Origin: Pseudomonas entomophila
Lineage (GTDB): Bacteria; Pseudomonadota; Gammaproteobacteria; Pseudomonadales; Pseudomonadaceae
Direction: 5' to 3'
NCBI RefSeq assembly: GCF_013523165.1
Contig: NZ_JAAMQI010000006.1
Coordinates: forward strand, 124,001 to 188,000
Length of the DNA: 64,000 bases
A program made the position numbers and the translations under genes. The notes beneath the pieces were generated by a model, which made no database searches, was not told where the DNA came from, and saw only the letters and a program-made list of their open reading frames with translations. Positions 53,498 through 64,000 of the stretch are shown here, piece after piece; positions within the stretch are counted from its first letter, which is position 1, and each line of letters begins with the position of its first letter.

Positions 53498-56400
53498 TTA
53501 TAACGGCGGTTGAGGGTAGGTGCCATCCGAAAGATCGGAAAATGCTATGCGCAGAAACGTCTGGGCGAATTCATCCGCCAGCATGGGCAGGCCGACAATG
53601 TACCCCTGGATCTGCTCGCACCCTTCGTCCGCCAGGAATTGCTGCTGCGCCGGGTTCTCCACGCCTTCGGCGATGATGGTCAGCTGCATGCTCCTGCCCA
53701 GGGCGATGATGGCCCGGGCGATGGCGGCGTCGTGGGGGTCGTCCGGCAGGCCGCGGATGAACGACTGGTCGATCTTGAGGATGTCCAGCGGCAGGCGCTT
53801 GAGGTAGCTGAGCGAGGAATAACCGGTGCCGAAGTCGTCGATGGCCAGTTGCACGCCCAGGTCCTTGAGCTGGTGCAGGATCGCCAGGGCTTCCTCGGCC
53901 TGGCTCATGATGAAGTTCTCGGTGATCTCCAGCTGCAGGTCGCCTGCGTTGAGCTGGTAGCGCTCGAGCAGGTGCTCGATGCGGGCGGCCAGGTGAGTCT
54001 GGCGCAGTTGCGCGCCGGCCAGGTTGATCGAGAGCGGGCCGAAGGGCTGGTAGTGCTGTTTCCAGGCATGCATCTGCTGGCAGGCCCGCTCCAGTACCCA
54101 GTCCCCCAGTTGCAGGATGCTGCCGTTCTCTTCGGCCAGGCCGATGAAGTGCTCGGGCGATACTTCGCCGAAGGTGGGGTGGGTCCAGCGGATCAAGGCT
54201 TCGGCGCCGACCAGGGCCTGGGTCTTGAGGCTGAGCTTGGGCTGGAAGCGCAGGCTCAGTTCGTCGCGCTCGATGGCGCGGCGCAGTTCGTGCTCCAGGG
54301 CGATGCGTTCGCTGGCCTGCACGGTGAGGTCACGGGTGTAGGCCTCGACGCGGTTGCGGCCTTTGGCCTTGGAGCGGTACATGGCGGCGTCGGCGTTGCG
54401 GATCAGCGAAGCGACGTCGCTGCCATCCTGCGGGTACAGGCTGATGCCGATGCTGGCGCTGGTGAAGAACTCGTGCTCGCCGGCCTGGAACGGCGCATGG
54501 AAGCAGGTCAGCAGCTTGTCGGCGATGGCGCTGGCGTCACTTGGCTTGTGCAGGCCGGGCAGCAGGATGATGAACTCGTCACCCCCCAGGCGTGCCACGG
54601 TGTCGACATCGCGCACCTGCTCCTTCAAGCGATGGGCGATGCCTTTGAGCAGCAAGTCGCCGACCGGGTGGCCGAGGCTGTCGTTGATGTGCTTGAACCG
54701 GTCCAGGTCGAGGAACAGCACGGCGCCCTGGCGGTTGGAGGCCTGCTCGCTGGCCAGGGTGGCATGCAGGCGTTTCTCGAACAGGGCACGGTTGGGCAGG
54801 CCGGTCAGCGAGTCGTGGTGCGCCTGGTGGTCGAGCTTGGCCTGGGCATGCTTGATGCTGGAGATGTCGGCGAACACCGCCACGAAGTGGGTCAGCTCAC
54901 GCTCGGTGGTGCGCACGGCACTGATGGTCAGCCAGCCGGGGTAGATCTCGCCGTTCTTGCGCTTGTTGTAGATCTCGCCCTGCCAATGGCCTTCGGCGTT
55001 CAACTGATGCCACATGGCCGCATAGAAGGCGCTGTCGTGGTGGCCGGAGGCGAACAGCCTGGGGGTCTGGCCGAGGGCTTCCAGTTCCCCGTATCCGGTG
55101 ATCTCGCTGAAGGCGCGGTTGACCGCCGTGATGCGCTGCTCGGTGTCGGTGATGAGCACGCCTTCGGCGGTGTTCTCGAACACGGTGGCGGCCAGGTGCA
55201 GCTTCTCCTGCATCAGGTGCCGCTCGGTGATGTCACGGGCGATGGTCAGGATGCAGTCCACACCGCCGATGGGCAGGGGGCGTGCGGACAGCTCGCACAG
55301 GCGGATCTCGCCGTCCTTGCGCCGCAGCAGCGCGGTGAAGTCACGCACGAAGCCGTCGCGGCCGAGCAGCTCGATCATGCGCAGACGGTCCTGGGGGGTC
55401 ACCCACAGGTTGATGTCCACCGACGTCTCTTCACGGGCCGGGTCGATGGTGTGGCCGGTCAGGCGGTAGAAGCCGTCGTTGACTTCCATCAGCAGGCCAT
55501 CGCTCTGTCGGGTCAGCAGCAGCCCGTCGAGCGAGGCATGGAAGGCCTTGGCGAACTTCTCCTCGGAGGTCTGCAACTGCTGCTGCGTCTGTTTCAGTTG
55601 GGTGATGTCACGCACCGTCACCACCGAGGCCAGCATGTTGTCGAGCTGGAAGTTCTCGGCCGAGGTCAGGCCGGTGAACAGCTCGCCGTTGCTGCGGCGG
55701 AAGGTCATTTCCAGGTTGCGGATACCGCCGGCCTGCAAGCGGGCGAGCAGGGCAGGGGCGGTGTCGTCGGTGCCCCACAGGTTCAGCTCGGTCGGGGTAC
55801 GGCCGATGACCTGCCCGGCGCTGAGGCCGATCTGTTCCTCGAACGCCTTGTTGACTTCCAGCAGCGCGCCGTCGCTGTGTCGGGCGATGACCAGGATGTC
55901 CGGGCACTGGGCGAAGACCGACGAGAACTTCTGCTCCGACAGGCGCAGCGCGGTCTCGGTCCGCTTGGCTTCGCTGATGTCGATCAGCAGCCCCTGCATC
56001 AGGGGGCGATCGCTGCGCTCGATCAAGTTGATCACCGTGTGCACCCACAGGCATTGGCCGTCGGCCCGCACGAGGCGACAGTCGAAGCTGAAGTCGCGAC
56101 CGGCGGCGATTTCCCGGTAGCAGAACGCGTGGACCCAGGGGGCGTCGCCGGGGTGCATGATGGCGTGCCAGAAGCCTGGCCTGAGCCATTCGTTGAGCGG
56201 ATAGCCCAGCAAGCCCTCGGCGTGCGGCGAGACGTAGCCGAAGGTGAAGTGCTCGGCATCGGCCTCCCAGGCGATGGCAGACAGGCCTTCCACCAGGCCG
56301 CGGTAATGGTGTTCGCTGCGGCGCAGCTCCTTCTCGAGGGCGATGCGCCGCGCGTTCTCCGAACTGAGCTTGCGGTTGGTGCGGATGACCGTCAGCAGCA

Positions 56401-57241
56401 TGATCAGCAGCAGCACGATGCCCGGCAGCCCGTAGACCAGCGAGTCGTGCCAGAACGTGCGCTGATCCACCACATCGCCCACCCAGCGCTGTTGCAGGGC
56501 GGCCACTTCCGCCGGGTCGAGGTCGGCGATCGCCTTGTCGAGGATGCCGGCCAGCAGGTCGTTGCCATGCGGGACGGCCATCGCCAGCTGATAGCGCAAC
56601 GGGGTTTCGCCACTGACGTGCAACCCGTTGAGCTTCAACTGTCGCAAGCTCCAGATGCTCGAGGCCAGGTCGCTGACCACGGCATCGACCTCGCCGGTTG
56701 CCAGGGCTTGCAGGGCGGAGCCGACGTTGTTCACCGGTACCAGGGTCATGGCCAGGCCGCTGTCGTGCAGCAGCTCGTACGGTGCCCGGCTGGCCAGTAC
56801 GCCCACGCGCAGCCCTTGCAGGTCGTCGATCTTGCGCGGCTGCGGGCCGTCGTCGCGCGCCAGGATCACGATGGGGAAGTCCAGGTACGGGCGCGTGAAG
56901 GTCAGGATGCGCTGGCGTTGCACCGTGGGCATGATGCTCGGCAAGGCATCCACCTGCCGGGTGCGCGCCTGTTCGATGACCTGTGGCCAGTCGCCGGCTT
57001 GCACGGGTTCGAAGCGGATACCCAAGCGTTTTTCGATCAGTTGCACGTAGTCGGCGGCCAATCCCTGGTAACGACCGTCCTGGCTTCGGTACTCGAATGG
57101 CGGCCAGGCGTTGTCCACGCCCAGGCGCAAGCGCGGGTGCGCCTTGAGCCAGGCTTGTTCTTCATCAGTCAGGGCAAGGGCGCCGGCGGTCGCGCTCCAC
57201 ACCAGCAGGAGCGGCAACACAAGGGCCGGCAAAAAGGGCAT
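53498..57241 (-). CDS. rmcA: RmcA-like c-di-GMP enzyme (SBP-PAS-GGDEF-EAL)
   Basis: 1247-residue inner-membrane signalling protein. Order: signal peptide; periplasmic SBP_bac_3 sensor (about 25-265, LGVDNAWPPFEYRSQDGRYQ region); one membrane helix (LVYGLPGIVLLLIMLLTVI); several PAS domains (about 310-810); GGDEF at 886-890; EAL at 1014-1016 (EALIRW). Both catalytic motifs are intact. It is next to rpoD as PA0575 (RmcA) is in P. aeruginosa, where the protein degrades c-di-GMP in response to redox-active phenazines. ATG 57241 (MPFLPALVL, AGAGG upstream) is preferred over an upstream TTG. Confidence 0.92.
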   Translation of the reverse strand: MPFLPALVLPLLLVWSATAGALALTDEEQAWLKAHPRLRLGVDNAWPPFEYRSQDGRYQGLAADYVQLIEKRLGIRFEPVQAGDWPQVIEQARTRQVDALPSIMPTVQRQRILTFTRPYLDFPIVILARDDGPQPRKIDDLQGLRVGVLASRAPYELLHDSGLAMTLVPVNNVGSALQALATGEVDAVVSDLASSIWSLRQLKLNGLHVSGETPLRYQLAMAVPHGNDLLAGILDKAIADLDPAEVAALQQRWVGDVVDQRTFWHDSLVYGLPGIVLLLIMLLTVIRTNRKLSSENARRIALEKELRRSEHHYRGLVEGLSAIAWEADAEHFTFGYVSPHAEGLLGYPLNEWLRPGFWHAIMHPGDAPWVHAFCYREIAAGRDFSFDCRLVRADGQCLWVHTVINLIERSDRPLMQGLLIDISEAKRTETALRLSEQKFSSVFAQCPDILVIARHSDGALLEVNKAFEEQIGLSAGQVIGRTPTELNLWGTDDTAPALLARLQAGGIRNLEMTFRRSNGELFTGLTSAENFQLDNMLASVVTVRDITQLKQTQQQLQTSEEKFAKAFHASLDGLLLTRQSDGLLMEVNDGFYRLTGHTIDPAREETSVDINLWVTPQDRLRMIELLGRDGFVRDFTALLRRKDGEIRLCELSARPLPIGGVDCILTIARDITERHLMQEKLHLAATVFENTAEGVLITDTEQRITAVNRAFSEITGYGELEALGQTPRLFASGHHDSAFYAAMWHQLNAEGHWQGEIYNKRKNGEIYPGWLTISAVRTTERELTHFVAVFADISSIKHAQAKLDHQAHHDSLTGLPNRALFEKRLHATLASEQASNRQGAVLFLDLDRFKHINDSLGHPVGDLLLKGIAHRLKEQVRDVDTVARLGGDEFIILLPGLHKPSDASAIADKLLTCFHAPFQAGEHEFFTSASIGISLYPQDGSDVASLIRNADAAMYRSKAKGRNRVEAYTRDLTVQASERIALEHELRRAIERDELSLRFQPKLSLKTQALVGAEALIRWTHPTFGEVSPEHFIGLAEENGSILQLGDWVLERACQQMHAWKQHYQPFGPLSINLAGAQLRQTHLAARIEHLLERYQLNAGDLQLEITENFIMSQAEEALAILHQLKDLGVQLAIDDFGTGYSSLSYLKRLPLDILKIDQSFIRGLPDDPHDAAIARAIIALGRSMQLTIIAEGVENPAQQQFLADEGCEQIQGYIVGLPMLADEFAQTFLRIAFSDLSDGTYPQPPL

Positions 57242-57363
57242 TCTCGGCCTCTCGATCAATAGGACTGTGTCGAGTGTAGACGTGCATCGTTCTGCCAGGG
57301 TGACAGAAATGCCAGTATCGACGTTTCAATGTCGGCGACGGCCGTGACCCGCAACGACCGCCC

Positions 57364-57395
57364 ATAAAAAAGCCCACGCCTGGGCGTGGGCTTTT
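57364..57395. terminator. Bidirectional terminator of rpoD
   Basis: AAAAGCCCACGCC paired with GGCGTGGGCTTTT, with A-run before and T-run after, so it works in both directions; read on the minus strand it closes the rpsU-dnaG-rpoD operon 23 bp after rpoD. Confidence 0.93.
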
Positions 57396-57417
57396 CAGAC
57401 ACCTCGAACGGCGACGA

Positions 57418-59268
<1,851 letters not shown>

Positions 59269-59335
59269 AACACCCTATCCACTGAAGGTCTTGGCGGGCA
59301 AAAAACAAGCCGAGGATTATACCCGAGCATGGACC

Positions 59336-61318
59336 TCACGCGCCAGATGAGGTCGGGTTTTGTGCAGAGATGTTTCGGCTGAGCAGTTCGCGCAGCTGGT
59401 TCTTTTCCTCTGCGCTCAGGTCACTTTGACGCGCTTTCCTGAGCAGATGTTCCAAGGATCGTTCGCGCTGACGGGCGGACAATCGAGTAATGGTGTCGAA
59501 AAACTGTTGTTCAAGGTTATCGGCATCGATCAGCCATTCTTTCTCGGCCAATGCCCGCAACAACCGACCTTGTTCGGTCCCGTGCCAGCGCGCGATCAAC
59601 TGCAGCGAGCGCAGGTCGGGGTTTTTCTGCAGGGCTTCGAGCAGGGCCACCAAGAGTTGCGCGTAGAGGTGGTCCTCGGCGGCGAAATGGCTGGCGTCCT
59701 CGACTTTCCTGGCCAGCTGCGGGTGGTGCAGCAGGCTGCGCAGGGCGGCCAGGGTCGGCGGCTCCACGGGGGCGGGCACCCGGGGCGGCGCGTCCTGGCG
59801 CTGGCCATCGCGCTGCCAGGGCTTCTTGCCCTTCTTGTCCCAGGGCTTGCCGTCCCAGGGCTTCTTGCCGCCGGACGAAGGTGTCGCCCAGGCCGGTTGC
59901 CCGCCCCCCTGATCGAACGCATAAGGGTCGAACACGTCGGCATCGGGCAGATAGCCGGGCGGGGCGCCATAGTCCATCCCCGGTTCATGGGCAGGTGGGC
60001 CGTCCACGGGTGCGCGCCGGGCCATCTCCTCGATCTGCTGCAGGTCCAGGCCGGTGATTTCCTTGAGCCGGTTGCGCATCAAGGCCCGCAGGTTGGCCCC
60101 GGGCACCTTGTCGATCAGCGGTGCGGCCAATGTCACCATGTGCGCCTTGCCTTCGAGCGAACGCGGGTCGGCTTCCAGGCTCAGCTGTTCGAAGAAGTAG
60201 TCGGCCAGGGGCTGCGCATGCTGCTGGATGCGGGCGCGGAAGGCGTCGGTGCCCTCGGCGCGCACCAGGGTGTCAGGGTCCTCGCCTTCGGGCAGGAACA
60301 GAAAGCGTGCGCGTCGCCCATCCTGCAGGCTCGACAGGGTCGACTCCAGGGCCCGCCAGGCGGCCTTGCGCCCCGCCTGATCGCCGTCGAAGCAGAACAG
60401 CACATGGGGCACCACCCGGAACAGGCGCTTGAGGTGTTCCTCGCTGGTGGCCGTGCCCAGGGTCGCCACGGCATTGCGCAGGCCTTGCTGCGCCAGGGCG
60501 ATGACGTCCATGTAACCCTCGACCACGATAATCTCGTCGAGGTTGCGGTTGAACTTGCGGGCTTCGTACAGCCCGTACAGCTCCTGGCCCTTGTGGAAGA
60601 CCGGCGTCTCCGGCGAGTTCAGGTACTTGGGCTTGTCGTCGCCGAGCACGCGGCCGCCGAAGGCGATGACCCGGCCACGGGTGTCGCGGATCGGGAACAT
60701 GACCCGGTCACGAAAGCGATCATAGCGCTTGCCGCTGTCGGCGTTCTCGATCAGCAGGCCGGCATCGATCATGGCCTTCTGCTGCAGGCTGTCGCTGCCC
60801 AGGTGCTTGCCCAGGTTGTCCCAGCCGGGTGGGGCGAAGCCCAGGCCGAAATCCCGGGCGATCTCGCCGGACAGGCCGCGGCCCTTGAGGTAATCGACGG
60901 CAGACTTGCGTGTCGGATGGCTGCGCAGCGCCTGGCGGTAGAACTCGGCAGCGGCTTCGAGCAGCGGATAGAGCGGCGAATCCACCGGTTGCCGAGGCTT
61001 CTGCCCACGACGGCTGTCTTCGCGCGGGACTTCCATGCCGGCTGCGCGGGCCAGCTCCTCGACGGCCTGGGGAAAGTCCAGGTTGTCGTGGTCCATGATG
61101 AAGCCGAGCGCGTTGCCCCCGGCGCCGCAGCCGAAGCAGTAGTAGAACTGCTTGTCGGGGCTGACGGTGAAGGACGGCGTCTTTTCCTTGTGGAACGGGC
61201 AGCAGGCCGAATGGTTCTTGCCGGCCTTTTTCAGCTGGATGCGCGAACTCACCACGTCGACGATGTCGGTGCGGTTGAGAAGGTCGTCGATGAAGCTCTG
61301 GGGAATCAGCCCGGCCAT
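59336..61318 (-). CDS. dnaG: DNA primase
   Basis: 660 residues. Zinc-ribbon with CCPFHKEKTPSF and FYYCFGCGAGGN near residues 40-65; TOPRIM motif VVEGYMDVIAL near residue 265; DnaB-binding C-terminal helical domain (about 520-660) after a Gly/Lys-rich linker. I chose ATG 61318 (MAGLIPQSFIDDLLNRTDIVDV), the family start. Separated from rpoD by 67 bp, and from rpsU by 282 bp with hairpins. Confidence 0.98.
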   Translation of the reverse strand: MAGLIPQSFIDDLLNRTDIVDVVSSRIQLKKAGKNHSACCPFHKEKTPSFTVSPDKQFYYCFGCGAGGNALGFIMDHDNLDFPQAVEELARAAGMEVPREDSRRGQKPRQPVDSPLYPLLEAAAEFYRQALRSHPTRKSAVDYLKGRGLSGEIARDFGLGFAPPGWDNLGKHLGSDSLQQKAMIDAGLLIENADSGKRYDRFRDRVMFPIRDTRGRVIAFGGRVLGDDKPKYLNSPETPVFHKGQELYGLYEARKFNRNLDEIIVVEGYMDVIALAQQGLRNAVATLGTATSEEHLKRLFRVVPHVLFCFDGDQAGRKAAWRALESTLSSLQDGRRARFLFLPEGEDPDTLVRAEGTDAFRARIQQHAQPLADYFFEQLSLEADPRSLEGKAHMVTLAAPLIDKVPGANLRALMRNRLKEITGLDLQQIEEMARRAPVDGPPAHEPGMDYGAPPGYLPDADVFDPYAFDQGGGQPAWATPSSGGKKPWDGKPWDKKGKKPWQRDGQRQDAPPRVPAPVEPPTLAALRSLLHHPQLARKVEDASHFAAEDHLYAQLLVALLEALQKNPDLRSLQLIARWHGTEQGRLLRALAEKEWLIDADNLEQQFFDTITRLSARQRERSLEHLLRKARQSDLSAEEKNQLRELLSRNISAQNPTSSGA

Positions 61319-61600
61319 GGCAGTCTCGTCGTCTGGCAACTGCAAGTCTAAGCGCGAAAACGCGGTTCGAGGCGAGTGATGCTAAATACGTGAGGGGAGA
61401 GATGTGCTCGCCGGCAGCCACGAAGGCCCGTCAGTGAGGACGTGCACGACTGGTCATGGACCAGCTCTGACGTAAGGTACCGCTTGCCCGCTGGCTTCTG
61501 CCGGGGCACCCAAGGCGCATGGCCCAAGGCTTGGATCGGCCGCTGCCATCGGCCCGGTGCATGACCGGGCAGGGCAGAAGCTGTGCGATGAGCGTCTGTA
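61319..61600. other. rpsU-dnaG gap with stem-loops
   Basis: 282 bp. Contains GCCCGGT-GCATG-ACCGGGC (61552-61570) and CTGGTC-ATG-GACCAG (61450-61464). Neither has a T-run on the minus strand. In E. coli a partial terminator stands here to give S21 in excess; these stems are candidates. A dnaG-rpoD internal promoter is also plausible. No gene. Confidence 0.5.
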
Positions 61601-61816
61601 TCAGTACAGACGAACGGCGCGGCGCTGTTCGCGCTGGACTTTCTTGGCGTGACGCTTGACGGCTGCAGCAGCCTTGCGCTTGCGCTCGGAAGTCGGCTTC
61701 TCGTAAAACTCGCGGCTACGAACTTCAGCCAGTACACCGGCTTTTTCGCAGGAGCGCTTGAAACGACGCAGAGCTACGTCGAAGGGTTCGTTCTCTTTAA
61801 CTTTGACGGCTGGCAT
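61601..61816 (-). CDS. rpsU: 30S ribosomal protein S21
   Basis: 71 residues, [20 protein letters not shown] and a very basic C-terminal helix ending [13 protein letters not shown]21 helps base-pairing with the Shine-Dalgarno region. First gene of rpsU-dnaG-rpoD, divergent from tsaD (203-bp gap). Confidence 0.99.
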
Positions 61817-62019
61817 CCAGGGCTACCTTAATTCATTACCGGGGTGGACGTTACTCCTGAACAAAAGGTGCGCTGGAGAACGTCGGTTTTCAAGGGTTGC
61901 GGATGTTAACCCCTGGCGCGCCGGAATGCAAAGCCTCTGATCGAAAACCGCTGGTCGGCACCCGACACGCGGACTATCATGCGCGCCTTCGAATTGAGCC
62001 GCCGACAGGCACGAGACCC

Positions 62020-63045
62020 ATGCTAGTACTGGGATTGGAAACATCATGCGACGAAACCGGCGTCGCCTTGTACGACAGCGAACACGGCCTGCTGGCCGAT
62101 GCGCTGTTCAGCCAGATCGACCTGCACCGCGTCTATGGCGGCGTGGTGCCCGAGCTGGCCTCGCGTGACCACGTCAAGCGCATGCTGCCGCTGATCCGCG
62201 AGGTCCTGCAGGAGGCTGGGCGCGTGGCGACCGACATCGACGCCATCGCCTACACCGCCGGCCCCGGGCTGGTCGGTGCCTTGCTGGTCGGCGCCTCGTG
62301 CGCCCAGGCGCTGGCGTTCGCCTGGGGTATTCCGGCGATCGGCGTGCACCACATGGAGGGCCACCTGCTGGCGCCCATGCTCGAGGCGCAGCCGCCGGAA
62401 TTCCCGTTCGTCGCCTTGTTGGTGTCCGGTGGGCATACCCAGCTGGTGCGCGTCGATGGTATCGGCCAGTACGCCCTGTTGGGCGAGAGCCTGGACGATG
62501 CGGCGGGCGAGGCCTTCGACAAGACCGCCAAGCTGATGGGGCTCAACTACCCAGGCGGACCGGAGATCGCACGCCTGGCCGAGCAGGGCACCCCGGGGCG
62601 CTTCGTGTTCCCCCGCCCGATGACCGACCGGCCTGGCCTGGCGTTCAGCTTCAGCGGGCTGAAGACTTTCGCCCTCAACACCTGGCAGCACTGCCAGCAG
62701 AGCGGCGACGACGGCGAGCAGACGCGCTGCGACGTGGCCCTGGCGTTCCAGCAGGCGGTGGTCGAGACCCTGACCATCAAATGCAAGCGCGCGCTCAAGC
62801 AGACCGGCCTCAAGCGCCTGGTCATCGCCGGCGGCGTGAGCGCCAACAAGGCCCTGCGCGCCTCGCTGGAGCAGATGCTGGGCGACCTCAAGGGCGCCGT
62901 CTATTACGCCCGGCCGCAGTTCTGCACCGACAACGGCGCGATGATCGCCTATGCCGGTTGCCAGCGCCTGCTGGCCGGGCAGCGCCAGGACCTGGCGATC
63001 AGCGTGCAGGCACGTTGGCCGATGGAGCAGTTGCCGGCGCTTTGA
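62020..63045 (+). CDS. tsaD: tRNA N6-threonylcarbamoyladenosine transferase TsaD
   Basis: 341 residues. Transfers the threonylcarbamoyl group to A37 of ANN-decoding tRNAs with TsaB and TsaE. N-terminus [19 protein letters not shown] is the ASKHA phosphate-1 motif; metal ligands H111 and H115 sit in HHMEGH. Start ATG 62020; an upstream in-frame ATG is rejected. The enzyme's substrate class includes tRNA-Ile, one of which lies about 9 kb away in this window. Confidence 0.98.
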   Translation: MLVLGLETSCDETGVALYDSEHGLLADALFSQIDLHRVYGGVVPELASRDHVKRMLPLIREVLQEAGRVATDIDAIAYTAGPGLVGALLVGASCAQALAFAWGIPAIGVHHMEGHLLAPMLEAQPPEFPFVALLVSGGHTQLVRVDGIGQYALLGESLDDAAGEAFDKTAKLMGLNYPGGPEIARLAEQGTPGRFVFPRPMTDRPGLAFSFSGLKTFALNTWQHCQQSGDDGEQTRCDVALAFQQAVVETLTIKCKRALKQTGLKRLVIAGGVSANKALRASLEQMLGDLKGAVYYARPQFCTDNGAMIAYAGCQRLLAGQRQDLAISVQARWPMEQLPAL

Positions 63046-63066
63046 GGGCAACGGGAGCGGATCGCG

Positions 63067-63636
63067 TCAGAAATGTCGTTCACGGCCCGAGAACAGGTCG
63101 CGCAGGTTGCGACGGTGGCGCCAGACGATCAGTACAGTGAGCACGGTTGCCGGCAACAGGGCTTCCGGCTCGCGCCAGGCCAGCAACGGCAGTGTCAACG
63201 GGGTGGCGATCAGGGCAGCCAGCGAGCTGGTGCGGGTCAGGTAGAGGGTCAGCGACCAGACGCCCATCGCCAGCAGCGCGGCGGGCGGGTAGATGCCCAG
63301 CAGCAGGCCGGCCGCCGTGGCCACGCCCTTGCCGCCCTTGAACCGAAAGTACAGCGGATACAGGTGGCCGAGCACCGCGCACAGGCCGATCCAGGCTTGC
63401 GCCTGCAGGTCCAGGCCGGCCTGGCGTGCGATCAGCACCGGTGCAAGGCCCTTGCACAGGTCGCCCAGCAGCGTCAGGATCGCCAACTTGCGTCCAGCCA
63501 GGCGTAGCATGTTGGTGGCGCCTGCGTTGCCGGAGCCATTGACGCGCGGGTCGGGTCGGCCATTGAGCTGGCTCAGCACAATGGCGAAGGACAGCGAGCC
63601 GAGCAGGTAGGCGAGCAGCGCCAATGACCAAAACAT
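63067..63636 (-). CDS. plsY: Glycerol-3-phosphate acyltransferase PlsY
   Basis: 189-residue inner-membrane enzyme that acylates glycerol-3-phosphate using acyl-phosphate. Five hydrophobic helices; motifs [12 protein letters not shown] and [12 protein letters not shown] are the loop signatures. Convergent with tsaD and divergent from folB. Confidence 0.97.
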   Translation of the reverse strand: MFWSLALLAYLLGSLSFAIVLSQLNGRPDPRVNGSGNAGATNMLRLAGRKLAILTLLGDLCKGLAPVLIARQAGLDLQAQAWIGLCAVLGHLYPLYFRFKGGKGVATAAGLLLGIYPPAALLAMGVWSLTLYLTRTSSLAALIATPLTLPLLAWREPEALLPATVLTVLIVWRHRRNLRDLFSGRERHF

Positions 63637-63710
63637 GCTAACTATTCCGGGCGAGGACGCCTTGATTCTAACGGCGCCCGTCGCCCTTGTCGTGCTGTGG
63701 AGAGAAGTGC

Positions 63711-64000
63711 TTGGACAGAGTGTTCATCGAAGGCCTGGAAGTCGACACCGTGATCGGCGCCTATGACTGGGAGCGCGACATTCGTCAGTGCCTGCGCCTG
63801 GACCTGAGCTTCGCCTGGGACAACCGCCCGGCCGCGGCCGGCGATGACCTGAGCCTGGCGCTGGATTACGCCAGCGTCTCGACGCGTATCCAGGCATTCG
63901 CCGAGCAGGCCCGCTTCGAACTGGTGGAAACCTTCGCCGAGCGGCTGGCCGCGGTCCTGATGGCCGATTTCGGCATTCCCTGGTTGCGCCTGCGCCTGAC
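63711..64000 (+). CDS. folB: Dihydroneopterin aldolase (3' end outside window)
   Basis: First 96 codons of the folate-pathway enzyme that cleaves and epimerises dihydroneopterin. The start is TTG at 63711 with GGAGAG 6 bp upstream; peptide (M)[20 protein letters not shown] matches FolB exactly in pattern, and LALDYASV and ETFAERLAA are the expected active-site segments. Divergent from plsY (74-bp gap), the usual arrangement in Pseudomonas. Confidence 0.95.
   Translation, partial: MDRVFIEGLEVDTVIGAYDWERDIRQCLRLDLSFAWDNRPAAAGDDLSLALDYASVSTRIQAFAEQARFELVETFAERLAAVLMADFGIPWLRLRL

Noticed and set aside
53510-57262. 1250-codon open frame opposite rmcA
   Set aside because: Mirror frame of a recognised multidomain protein; no motif in its own translation.

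Overview
The window is a GC-rich bacterial chromosome segment whose gene content and order match the Pseudomonas putida group: aceFE-glnE-waaFCGP, glcB, bioBFHCD, two acyl-CoA dehydrogenases, pqqFABCDE, davBA, and rpoD-dnaG-rpsU / tsaD-plsY-folB. This is judged from protein recognition and synteny only. No rRNA, prophage, insertion sequence or CRISPR array is visible. Most of it is conserved core chromosome, with accessory stretches at about 14.5-17.6 kb and 49.8-53.2 kb.

Layout. 1-4.05 kb: pyruvate dehydrogenase aceE-aceF on the minus strand (aceF runs off the left edge). 4.4-14.6 kb (plus): glnE, then an LPS inner-core operon with two heptosyltransferases, WaaG, and four kinase-like proteins, the last a double-kinase fusion. 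14.6-20.3 kb (minus): a 999-residue toxin-like protein of unknown role, then an exonuclease and its cNMP/CBS/nucleotidyltransferase partner. 20.5-26.6 kb: orphan receiver protein, malate synthase G, RarD, SrkA kinase and a ModE-type regulator. 27-32.3 kb: comF divergent from bioBFHCD. 32.4-39.7 kb: small hypothetical, two acyl-CoA dehydrogenases, LysR regulator, class III aminotransferase and a 52-residue Pmp3-type membrane peptide. 39.7-47.2 kb: the PQQ cluster. 47.2-50.7 kb: lysine monooxygenase pathway davB-davA and an Lrp regulator. 50.8-53.2 kb: a small accessory islet (Fic protein, DUF3077-like gene behind a strongly folded leader, orphan HipB-like regulator). 53.4-64 kb: tRNA-Ile2(CAU), an RmcA-like c-di-GMP enzyme, rpsU-dnaG-rpoD, tsaD, plsY and the start of folB.

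Regulation can be read at several places. Matched palindromes with TGTAGT/ACTACA arms stand before aceE (3-nt linker) and glcB (14-nt linker), which fits the two-linker RccR switch known in Pseudomonas. A BirA operator overlaps the bioB promoter and the comF start. A PsrA box lies on the promoter of the first acyl-CoA dehydrogenase. An attenuator hairpin separates pqqA from pqqB.

The least explained items are the nested-hairpin leader before the DUF3077-like gene, the orphan HipB-like regulator with its own palindrome, the 999-residue toxin-like protein abutting the LPS operon, and a cluster of DnaA-box 9-mers between rarD and glcB.
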